A DNA stretch of 20,769 bases from Dehalococcoidia bacterium UBA1152 (lineage in GTDB: Bacteria > Chloroflexota > Dehalococcoidia > Lucifugimonadales > UBA2962), in NCBI GenBank assembly GCA_002311285.1, contig DBZU01000017.1, forward strand, positions 51,663-72,431, given 5' to 3'. The notes below the pieces were generated by a model, which searched no databases, was not told where the DNA came from, and saw nothing but the letters and a program-made list of their open reading frames with translations. Shown in pieces: positions 7,933 through 14,279 of the stretch. Position numbers and translations under genes: made by a program. Numbering within the stretch: the first letter of the stretch is position 1; each line of letters starts with the position of its first letter.

Positions 7933-8106
7933 AACCATATGCATTCTCTTATCCTCAGGATTAATAATTACAAGTGTGGTGAAGGCCCATGGTTTTTCCA
8001 AGGAGGACAGCGGACATTCTACCGTTGAACTTATATAGCAACTGTACTGAGAGTATTAGGTTATGATTTATAACTAACACTTTGGGATATACTGGATTTG
8101 CTGATT
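7914..8106 (+). repeat. Imperfect short direct repeat around the methyltransferase 3' end
   Basis: A 17-base sequence (7914-7930, TACTGGATATGCAGATT) recurs with two mismatches at 8090-8106 (TACTGGATTTGCTGATT), 176 bases apart, just before the phosphotriesterase-family gene. In the methyltransferase frame it encodes TGYAD; the second copy would encode TGFAD. It may mark a small duplication or be chance. Confidence 0.3.
7922..8038 (+). CDS. Possible small secreted peptide, 38 residues
   Basis: An ATG inside the last codons of the methyltransferase gene opens a 38-codon frame ending in TAG. The product has a textbook signal-peptide layout: a lysine at residue 4, a hydrophobic core CILLSSGLIITSV (7-19), then VKA|HG as a candidate signal-peptidase site, leaving a 16-residue polar tail HGFSKEDSGHSTVELI. 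No clear ribosome binding site is visible, though coupling to the upstream stop is possible. It could also be a chance frame or the remnant of a decayed exported-protein gene. Confidence 0.3.
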   Translation: MQIKTICILLSSGLIITSVVKAHGFSKEDSGHSTVELI

Positions 8107-8125
8107 GGGGAACAAGGAGTTAGAT

Positions 8126-9184
8126 ATGCCGGCATCAGACAGAACAGGGAAAATACAAACTGTATTGGGATTAATCGAGCCAGATGATCTGGGGGTAACA
8201 TTGGCTCACGAACATTCATTAATTGATTTATCCTGCTATTTTAATATGCCTGAAGAAGCTACTGAGCGCTGGTATGTGGACCAGCCGGTGACTATGGAGA
8301 TTTTAGGCCCTCTAATGAAGCGTCTGTTTAGTAACAGAGATGTTGGGAATTTATGCGATGAAAAACATCAAACACAGGAAGTGTACAAGTATTATCTTTC
8401 TGGAGGTAGTTCTTTAGTAGATACGACTTCAATCGGTATCGCTAGGGATCCTTTGGCTCTAACCAGAATATCGCGAGCTACTGGGCTTAACATAATAATG
8501 GGAGCATCATATTATGTTCCACTTTCTTACCCTGATGACATTCACGAAAAATCTGAACAAGATATTACTGATTCGATAGTTAAAGATATAACGGTAGGAG
8601 TTAAAGATACTGGAGTTAAATCAGGCATCATAGGCGAAATAGGTAATTTCTGGCCAACAAATGAGACATCTAGAAAAATTCTCAGAGCTTCAGCACATGC
8701 GTCAGTTGAGACTGGTGCGGCAATTTCTATTCACCCAGGTGGACATCCAGACGCGCTTTTGCAACATTTAAATGATTTAATTGAAGCTGGCGCTGATCCT
8801 GCTAGGATAATTATGGGACACTTAGATGTATTTCCTTATTCTCCGGAAGTAGTTAAGGAAATTGCTGAGACCGGTGCCACCCTAGAGTTTGATCGTTTTG
8901 GTAGTGAAAACACAAACTTTGCAGAAGGAGGCCATGATATAGCCTTTCCTTCTGACGTTCAGAGGATAGAGCGTATAGAGCAATTAATAGAATGGGGGTA
9001 TGAAAGCCAAATTGTTGTTGCTCAAGATGTCTGCCTAAAAACTGACTTAGTATCACATGGTGGGGGAGGGTATATTCATATTCTCGACAGCATTATTCCA
9101 AGAATGCGCAAACGTGGATTTTCTACCGAAAATATCGACAACATACTAATAGAAAACCCAAAGAGAATACTGACTTTCACATAA
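8126..9184 (+). CDS. Phosphotriesterase-family metal-dependent hydrolase (PHP/lactonase type)
   Basis: A 352-residue amidohydrolase-superfamily barrel with two metal ions. Metal ligands can be placed in order: H28 and H30 (AHEHS), E171 in GIIGEIGN, H203 (SIHPGGHP), H232 (MGHLDV) and D301 (VAQDV). The bridging residue is Glu, as in E. coli PHP, rather than the carboxylated Lys of true phosphotriesterase. The C-terminal ENPKRIL matches the family NPxRxL. This favours a lactonase, esterase or amidohydrolase over an organophosphate hydrolase. ATG at 8126 is chosen over TTG at 8105 because AAGGAG lies 6 bases before it. It follows a 190-base gap after the methyltransferase and has a TATACT at 8088-8093 that could be a -10 element. 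Confidence 0.9.
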   Translation: MPASDRTGKIQTVLGLIEPDDLGVTLAHEHSLIDLSCYFNMPEEATERWYVDQPVTMEILGPLMKRLFSNRDVGNLCDEKHQTQEVYKYYLSGGSSLVDTTSIGIARDPLALTRISRATGLNIIMGASYYVPLSYPDDIHEKSEQDITDSIVKDITVGVKDTGVKSGIIGEIGNFWPTNETSRKILRASAHASVETGAAISIHPGGHPDALLQHLNDLIEAGADPARIIMGHLDVFPYSPEVVKEIAETGATLEFDRFGSENTNFAEGGHDIAFPSDVQRIERIEQLIEWGYESQIVVAQDVCLKTDLVSHGGGGYIHILDSIIPRMRKRGFSTENIDNILIENPKRILTFT

Positions 9185-9198
9185 AAAGGTACTAGGAC

Positions 9199-9273
9199 AT
9201 GATTGTAAAACTAATTCTATTAGTAGTAGTGGCACTTGTCGTGATTCTAGCTTTTAAACTGTTAAGACGATAA
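9199..9273 (+). CDS. Possible single-pass membrane micropeptide, 24 residues
   Basis: ATG at 9199, 14 bases after the phosphotriesterase-family stop, opens a 24-codon frame ending in TAA. The product is MIVK, then an unbroken hydrophobic run of 15 residues (LILLVVVALVVILAF), then KLLRR: a single transmembrane helix with a positively charged end. AAGG sits 9 bases upstream. Layout, spacing and charge pattern look like a real small membrane protein, but at this length chance cannot be excluded. Confidence 0.45.
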   Translation: MIVKLILLVVVALVVILAFKLLRR

Positions 9274-9287
9274 CTCAAATGAAAACC

Positions 9288-9318
9288 TTGGCACATTGAT
9301 TGATTTGAAATGTATAAT
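9288..9318 (+). promoter_or_regulatory. Promoter of the alcohol dehydrogenase gene
   Basis: TTGGCA (9288-9293) and a perfect TATAAT (9313-9318) are separated by 19 bases, at the long end of the accepted range. Transcription would start near 9325, giving a leader of under 40 bases before the ATG at 9363, which has a strong GGGAGGG site. Confidence 0.55.
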
Positions 9319-9362
9319 CACGGTATCGCCGATGTCAATCACTTGGCCGTTGGGAGGGCACT

Positions 9363-10397
9363 ATGAAAGCAGCAGTTTATCAAGGCAACCATAAATTCAC
9401 TATCGAAGAGGTTCCGGATCCAATTCCTGGTCCTGGCCAGATTCAGATTGATATTAGCTATGCTGGCGTGTGCGGTACAGATGTCCATGGCTTTCAGTAC
9501 GACAAGGTGCCGCCGGGTTCCATTCTGGGACATGAGTTCAGCGGAGTAGTTTCGGCACTTGGCGAAGGCGTAACCAAATGGAAGAAGGGTGATCGTATAG
9601 TTGGAGGAGGAGGAACGCATCCTCAAGGCATTTTGCCTGATGCTTTTACCATGCCACGCTTTAATTTTCGTACTGACGGTTTTGATAATACCCGTTGGGA
9701 TGCCACACCTCAACCTGAAGGATATGCGGAGAAGTACGTTATGGAGGAATGGGCGCCGTTGCCTACTCCAGATAACGTTTCCGATCTAGAAGCCGCATTG
9801 TGCGAACCGGCTGCTAATGCTATGCGGACAATAAGACGTTCTCGCATGAAGACAGGCGATACGGTCGCTATACTAGGTGCAGGTCCGATAGGCTTATTTT
9901 GTTTGCAGATTGCAAGAGCATCAGGAGCAAGTAAAGTGTTCGTTGTCGAGCCATCTGCATTGCGGGCCAAAGCAGCTGAAGAGCTTGGCGCGGACGAAAT
10001 CATAGATCCTACTAAAGATGACCCTGTCGAGCGACTTGTTGCACTTACTGGTGGGTTCGGTCCGCATATCGTCCTAGAGTGTGCAGCTGCTCCTTTAACA
10101 CTCCAGCAAGCACTTGAATCCGTGCGGCGTCATGGACGCGTGGTGCTTATAGCGTTGTCCTGGGACTCGGTAATGGTAAGTCCCATAGATTGGGTGAGTA
10201 TGGAGATCGAGTTGATCACAACCCTTGGAGCATTGGATGTAGATTTTCAGGCCACTTTGGCTCTCATGTCTTCTGGACGCATCACTATGGAACCTCTCAT
10301 TAGCGAATCTCAGGTACAGCCCCTCGAGAATATCCAGAGTGTGTTTGAAGACCTCATTAAACCAGATAACCGGGTTCAGGCTGTCTTCAAACCCTAA
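9363..10397 (+). CDS. Zinc-dependent medium-chain alcohol dehydrogenase
   Basis: A 344-residue MDR-family enzyme of the threonine / butanediol / sorbitol dehydrogenase type, oxidising a secondary alcohol or polyol with NAD(P). Catalytic zinc ligands are visible: C37 (GVCGTD), H57 and E58 (LGHEFSG), and a Glu in ALCEPAANAMR. The Rossmann motif is GAGPIG in VAILGAGPIGLFCLQIA. The structural-zinc lobe with four cysteines is missing: the segment after VGGGGTHPQG contains no cysteine and instead has an aromatic, Asn/Asp-rich insertion. The gene is visibly more GC-rich than its neighbours (32/60 and 33/60 G+C in two blocks I counted, against 21/60 and 25/60 in the flanking genes) and has its own promoter, which suggests acquisition by transfer. 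It converges on the SDR gene. Confidence 0.92.
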   Translation: MKAAVYQGNHKFTIEEVPDPIPGPGQIQIDISYAGVCGTDVHGFQYDKVPPGSILGHEFSGVVSALGEGVTKWKKGDRIVGGGGTHPQGILPDAFTMPRFNFRTDGFDNTRWDATPQPEGYAEKYVMEEWAPLPTPDNVSDLEAALCEPAANAMRTIRRSRMKTGDTVAILGAGPIGLFCLQIARASGASKVFVVEPSALRAKAAEELGADEIIDPTKDDPVERLVALTGGFGPHIVLECAAAPLTLQQALESVRRHGRVVLIALSWDSVMVSPIDWVSMEIELITTLGALDVDFQATLALMSSGRITMEPLISESQVQPLENIQSVFEDLIKPDNRVQAVFKP

Positions 10398-10494
10398 GTG
10401 TTAGCGTTGTTGGGGTGTTCGTCGGGAAGAAACGTTCTGAAGTTGAAAGCTTTACTTTTTCAGCGAAACTTTACGAAAAATAATTGGATTTATA

Positions 10495-11286
10495 TCAAAT
10501 TGTTGTCCAACCACCATCAACAATTAAATTTTGTCCTGTAATCCAATTGCCTGCAGAAGAAGCGAATAAAGCAGTTGCCCCCTTTATATCATGTGGCATG
10601 CCCATTTTTTGTATAGGTTGTCTATAAATCATTCGTTTTATCATTTCTGGGTTCACAGTGGGCTTTGGTATTTGCCCAGGACTTATACAGTTTACCGTTA
10701 TACCATATTCACCTAGCTCGGCGGCTAATGCTTTTGTTAAGTTAATGACACCGCCCTTTGCTGCAAAATAACCAATAGAAGATCTTTTATGATTCAGTCC
10801 TTCATATAGACGTTTATCAGTGCCCATCACCCCGTGTACAGATCCTATTGTTATAATTTTTCCATGACCTTGCTCAATCATAACTTTGGCGGCGGCCTGT
10901 GCACACATGAAAGTGGTGTCAAGGTTCATGCTAATGGTTTCTCGAAATGCAGTTTGGGAAGCAAAAGGCAAGTCGTCGTCAGGTGTTGAGCCTCCTGCAT
11001 TACAAACAAAGACATCTAATTTCCCGTTATTTTTTACAACTGATTTAATTAAAGAATTGACATCATTTTCATCTGTTGCATCGCATTCAATTGCGTGTGT
11101 TTTTATACCTGCAATCCTCAGTTCTTTCGCAACTTTTTCACAGTTTTTTATATTTCGACTTGCAATTATCACGGTGGCTCCTAACTCACCTAATGCTTCT
11201 GAAATTGCTATGCCTAAATGTGTACCTCCGCCGGTTACAACTGCAACATGTCCAGACATGTCAAACAATTTTTTTAATTTGGCCAA
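10495..11286 (-). CDS. Short-chain dehydrogenase/reductase (SDR)
   Basis: A 263-residue classical SDR resembling gluconate 5-dehydrogenase and other FabG-like oxidoreductases. The cofactor site TGGGTHLG (18-25, TGxxxGxG with the second Gly changed), NAG (96-98), N121, S149 (TIGSVHG), Y173 and K177 (YFAAK) form the complete catalytic set. A 20-residue stretch between Ser and Tyr is longer than usual. ADTQ-like C-terminal elements are replaced by the usual TGQNLIVDGGWTT. Start is TTG at 11286: LFDMSGHVAVVTGG is the normal SDR entry and needs this upstream start, with GGAAGG 11 bases before it, inside the end of the redoxin gene. It ends in TGA, which matters for reading the redoxin's internal TGA. 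Confidence 0.93.
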   Translation of the reverse strand: MAKLKKLFDMSGHVAVVTGGGTHLGIAISEALGELGATVIIASRNIKNCEKVAKELRIAGIKTHAIECDATDENDVNSLIKSVVKNNGKLDVFVCNAGGSTPDDDLPFASQTAFRETISMNLDTTFMCAQAAAKVMIEQGHGKIITIGSVHGVMGTDKRLYEGLNHKRSSIGYFAAKGGVINLTKALAAELGEYGITVNCISPGQIPKPTVNPEMIKRMIYRQPIQKMGMPHDIKGATALFASSAGNWITGQNLIVDGGWTTI

Positions 11287-11294
11287 GCGATTAA

Positions 11295-12002
11295 CTACCT
11301 TCCTTTTTTAATTTGGTTGTCTTGCCATGTATAGTCGACTTTGCTTTCATAAAAACGCTCAGGATTCTCGATTGCCCAAAGTTGTTTTCTAATAATGTAA
11401 TTGTTTGGATCAATTTTTATGGCTTTACGCCATGTGTCTAACGCCTCCTTGGTTTTACCATCACTAAATAATTGTTGACCTGTAACAAATAGATTATTTG
11501 CTTTTTTATGAGTATCTTGTTCAAATTCTTCAATTCGCAAACTGTTGAATTCTTTTTCGGATGACCAACTATTTAACAAGTTACTTTTAGCAGGTTCTCT
11601 TATATTGAAGGTGCCTAACTCAATATATTCTACTTTTCCACTTGAGCTGAGGAGGTAAACATTAGGAACAGCCTTGAATCCATATAATTGACCGAGTTTA
11701 TTAGATTCATCAACAAGAGTAGTTAAATTTGCCTGAGCCTGCTCAAGGTAAAATTTTGGTTTATCAGGTCCCTGAACATCCATAGCTATAGTGATAACTT
11801 TTACATTGTTTTTGTTGTTATTATCTGAGAATTTTTGCCAAACTGGCAATTGAGCTCTACAAGCTCACCATGAGGCCCAAAAGAACAATGCAATTTTATT
11901 AGCAGAGAAGTCTGAAAGCCGAATATTTTTTCCTTGAACAGAAGGTAAGCAGAAGTTAGGAGCTATATCTCCTACGTTTACATAGTTGATTTCCTTGACC
12001 AT
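11295..12002 (-). CDS. TlpA/AhpC-like redoxin with in-frame TGA at the redox cysteine (candidate selenoprotein or fresh pseudogene)
   Basis: The ATG at 12002, with AAAGGA just upstream, opens a 236-codon frame interrupted only by TGA at 11867-11865 (codon 46). Before it come VGDIAPNFCLP (10-20) and ALFFWASW (38-45), the classic entry to a thioredoxin-fold active site; after it come ACRAQLPVW. Normal relatives read WCxxCR, so the TGA stands at the first redox cysteine, with one residue fewer (U-x-C). Downstream the fold continues intact: a cis-proline region AVPNVYLLS, then a TPR-like helix pair (ALDTWRKAIKIDPNN) and a conserved-looking tail WAIENPERFY. Either TGA encodes selenocysteine or a 3-base deletion from TGG TGC GGA GCT TGT made a stop. 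The gene sits between EamA and SDR genes and its end holds the SDR ribosome site. No signal peptide is visible, so it is cytoplasmic. Confidence 0.75.
11835..11867 (-). promoter_or_regulatory. Tandem hairpins at and after the redoxin TGA (SECIS-like)
   Basis: Read on the minus strand, the TGA itself begins a perfect 6-base stem TGAGCT / AGCTCA with loop TGTAG (11867-11851). One base later begins a second perfect 6-base stem TTGCCA / TGGCAA with a three-base loop GTT (11849-11835). The second loop starts 21 bases after the TGA and its first base is G, which fits what is known of bacterial SECIS elements: directly downstream of UGA, with a short apical loop carrying G in its first two positions. 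The bulged U of the E. coli fdhF element is not evident. Confidence 0.4.
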
Positions 12003-12045
12003 TTTAGAATCCTTTGCAACAGATTAATTCGATGGGATTTAAGAA

Positions 12046-12972
12046 TTATAAGAGTGTTATTCCAACGATGCCGAGTACTGTAACAGTTATTGCTATAGAT
12101 TTCATGAAAAGGCGCCGTGGGTTAATATTTTCGCTTAGAATTTTTAATTTACCTGTACTCAGAACAGTACTGATTACAAATACCCATAAAGGAACTGTCC
12201 CAAATAAGGCTGATACTAAGGCAACAGAGTGGCCAATTTTCATTGCAGTCAAAAATGACAAATGACCGAGAGGCATTATTACGGCTTCTACAAGTAGAAC
12301 GAAAATCAGGACTCGAGGCTGTTTAACAGTATCCCAAAACTTCCCAAACGAATTACGTTTCAAGTTAAACAAAATAGGCAATAATGCTCCAATTCGTTGA
12401 GCCCAAAAACCGTTTTCGGGTGTAACTTCAGTAAGTGCATAACTGCTTGCCACTTGTGAAAGTCCAGCTAATCCAGCACATATGATCAATGCCATTACAA
12501 CGTATATTTTGGGTTTCTTATTAAGTTCGGATGGTTCTCTGGACAGAATCATTATTCCTAAGACCACCAATATAATTGAACCCCATTGAGAGAAAGTGAG
12601 TAATTGATCCAGTAATAATAGTGCGAAAATAGCAACGAAAATAGGACTTGTGTTAAATATGGAGAAAATAATTGAAGCGTCAGTAGTTCTCAGAATTCGG
12701 TACAAGATTGTTATGGCGATTCCATACATTACTCCACTGCCAAAAATAGCTATTATGTGTGATCCAGGAACACTTTCATCGAAGGGATAAAGTATGGCGA
12801 AAATTACGCTATATATAATGAGGCTTACCGCTAGCCATAACATCAGTGTGGTTGCATCAGGCATGTAACGAATTGACAGAACTTTTTCGCCGGAATTACC
12901 TATTCCCACTAGCGCTGCGCCTAACACAGCTAATACCATCCATGATTCAGTCGGGAGAAATGAAAGAAACAT
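12046..12972 (-). CDS. EamA-family (DMT superfamily) transporter
   Basis: A 308-residue integral membrane protein with about ten hydrophobic segments in two homologous halves of five, as in EamA/RhaT-type drug and metabolite transporters. The first half ends near LSREPSELNKKPK, a short charged loop; the second half starts at IYVVMALIICAGLAGLSQVA. Family members export amino acids, sugars or other metabolites; the substrate is not readable here. No ribosome binding site is seen before the ATG at 12972, so a downstream start such as M12 is possible. It is the first gene of the minus-strand trio with the redoxin and SDR, 43 bases upstream of the redoxin, and is divergent from crcB. Confidence 0.85.
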   Translation of the reverse strand: MFLSFLPTESWMVLAVLGAALVGIGNSGEKVLSIRYMPDATTLMLWLAVSLIIYSVIFAILYPFDESVPGSHIIAIFGSGVMYGIAITILYRILRTTDASIIFSIFNTSPIFVAIFALLLLDQLLTFSQWGSIILVVLGIMILSREPSELNKKPKIYVVMALIICAGLAGLSQVASSYALTEVTPENGFWAQRIGALLPILFNLKRNSFGKFWDTVKQPRVLIFVLLVEAVIMPLGHLSFLTAMKIGHSVALVSALFGTVPLWVFVISTVLSTGKLKILSENINPRRLFMKSIAITVTVLGIVGITLL

Positions 12973-13021
12973 TCAATAAAAAATTAAAAAGGGCCACGTA
13001 TTAAGGTTTTACAAATACCGA

Positions 13022-13040
13022 AATAGATATTTAATCTATT
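13022..13040. repeat. Inverted repeat in the EamA/crcB divergent region
   Basis: Perfect 7-base inverted repeat AATAGAT / ATCTATT around ATTTA. It could be an operator or a short RNA hairpin in the crcB leader. The 127-base region shows none of the conserved pieces of a fluoride riboswitch. Confidence 0.3.
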
Positions 13041-13099
13041 ATATGAGTAATTGGGTCAATAGTTGTTGAAAATCCATTAGCTTTTAAAGGAATACAAAA

Positions 13100-13477
13100 A
13101 TGGTAATAGCTTTACTAGTCGGAGCGGGCGGTTTTATTGGAGCGATAGCAAGGTACGGTGTAAATTCTGGTTTTGCCAAGTTGTTGAATGGCCAATGGCT
13201 GCCATACGGAACGTTAACCGTGAATGTGGTTGGATGCCTGATTATAGGGCTTGTAGCAGGCCTTATAGATCACAGACAAATAGGTAGTCCGGAACTGAGA
13301 GCATTTATTTTAATAGGAATTTTAGGTGGCTTCACAACATATTCTGCGTTTGGATATGAAACCATAAATTTATTTAGAGAAGGTCAGATTACCGCTGCAA
13401 TTGTAAATGTTGCAATACAAATAGTATTAGGCTTAGGCGCTGTTTGGGTTGGCTATAAACTAGCAACAGTCGGGTAA
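13100..13477 (+). CDS. crcB: Fluoride ion channel CrcB/Fluc
   Basis: A 125-residue, four-helix membrane protein of normal length that forms a dual-topology dimer letting fluoride out of the cytoplasm. Family motifs are GGFIGAIARY (10-19), YGTLTVNVVGC (36-46) with the pore Asn N42, and GILGGFTTYSAFGYE (73-87). The polar-track and aromatic box is normally TTFSxF; here the first aromatic is tyrosine (Y81) while F84 is kept. AAAGGA lies 8 bases before the ATG. The stop is one base from the stop of the convergent hydrolase gene, leaving no room for a terminator between them. Confidence 0.93.
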   Translation: MVIALLVGAGGFIGAIARYGVNSGFAKLLNGQWLPYGTLTVNVVGCLIIGLVAGLIDHRQIGSPELRAFILIGILGGFTTYSAFGYETINLFREGQITAAIVNVAIQIVLGLGAVWVGYKLATVG

Positions 13478-13478
13478 T

Positions 13479-14279
13479 TTATTTCGATAGAAATTTTATA
13501 ACTGCTGGAGACACCACATCCTGTCTTTCAAGTTGTGGTACATGAGCTGCTTTATCAACCGTTAAAATCTCAGAATTTGGTAAAAGTGTTTTGAAATCAT
13601 CTGCGTAAATTGGCGGTACCAAGCCGTCTTGTTTACCCCATATAATAAGCCCAGGGGCTTTTACTCTATGAATTCGGCGAGTTAAACCTTTGTCAGGGAT
13701 CGGCCATATAAAGGCTGCTGAACATGCTAGAGCCCACGAACGCCTAATTTCTTCATCTTGCTTTTCAATCTCGTCTTCCGGCATTCTTAACAACTCTGTT
13801 GCAATCTTTCCTTCAGGCTCATAGAAGACTAAGGGCATAAGCTCGTCAGGTGTTAGTTTCATCCAATCTCCTACAGGTTGTTCGTCTCGCCATAATCCTA
13901 TCGATGAAATGAGGACGAGTTTGCTTACCCTTTCTGGATTTGTTGATGCCAGCTCTGCAGCCAGCATTCCTCCAAACGAGTGTCCAATTACAGCTGGAGA
14001 ATCCAATCCCAATTGATCAAATACTTCATAGTAGTGGAGCATTAATTCCCAGAGTCCTCTAATTTCTCTAACTGCGTCTGGATCACCTTCCGTTCCTGGT
14101 AGAGAAGGAGCATAGACAGTAAAGTGTTCAGCAAGATCATCTAAAAATGGGTCCCAGGCTGGGCCTCCGGCTCCATGAAGAAACACGACAGGAGCCCCGT
14201 TGCCTGCATGATGCACGTATGACTCCACGCGACCATTCATAGTTCTGATTAAAGTTTTGGAAGCATTTGATTTGATCAT
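13479..14279 (-). CDS. Alpha/beta hydrolase coupled to the flavin monooxygenase
   Basis: A 266-residue esterase/lactonase/carbon-carbon hydrolase-type protein. The oxyanion motif is FLHGAGGP, the nucleophile S101 in GHSFGG, the acid D218 in WGKQDGLVPP and the base H246 in KAAHVPQLE: a full triad. A cap region spans about 130-200. The reading frame extends upstream to 14336, but ATG at 14279 is preferred: it overlaps the monooxygenase stop as ATGA, a standard translational coupling, and gives a normal N-terminus. GGAGG lies upstream. The pairing suggests that it hydrolyses an ester or lactone made by the monooxygenase, as in Baeyer-Villiger routes; this is inference from context. Confidence 0.9.
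   Translation of the reverse strand: MIKSNASKTLIRTMNGRVESYVHHAGNGAPVVFLHGAGGPAWDPFLDDLAEHFTVYAPSLPGTEGDPDAVREIRGLWELMLHYYEVFDQLGLDSPAVIGHSFGGMLAAELASTNPERVSKLVLISSIGLWRDEQPVGDWMKLTPDELMPLVFYEPEGKIATELLRMPEDEIEKQDEEIRRSWALACSAAFIWPIPDKGLTRRIHRVKAPGLIIWGKQDGLVPPIYADDFKTLLPNSEILTVDKAAHVPQLERQDVVSPAVIKFLSK

Noticed and set aside
8105..8125. TTG at 8105 as start of the phosphotriesterase-family gene
   Set aside because: The AAGGAG site lies inside this extension and is placed correctly for the ATG at 8126.
10398..10494. Terminator between the convergent alcohol dehydrogenase and SDR genes
   Set aside because: Only a broken CTGAA/TTCAG pairing with bulges is found, without a GC-rich stem next to a T-run.
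11295..11849. Redoxin gene starting at the TTG at 11849, downstream of the TGA
   Set aside because: It would lack the first strand, helix and whole redox motif, and no suitable ribosome binding site precedes it; the ATG at 12002 has one and gives a normal N-terminus.
11295..12002. TGA read as an ordinary amino acid by code reassignment
   Set aside because: The SDR gene (stop at 10497-10495) and the monooxygenase gene (14278-14276) end in TGA at sensible protein ends, so TGA works as a stop in this genome.
12973..13099. Fluoride riboswitch upstream of crcB
   Set aside because: The leader is AT-rich and shows none of the conserved crcB-motif segments; only a simple 7-base inverted repeat is present.
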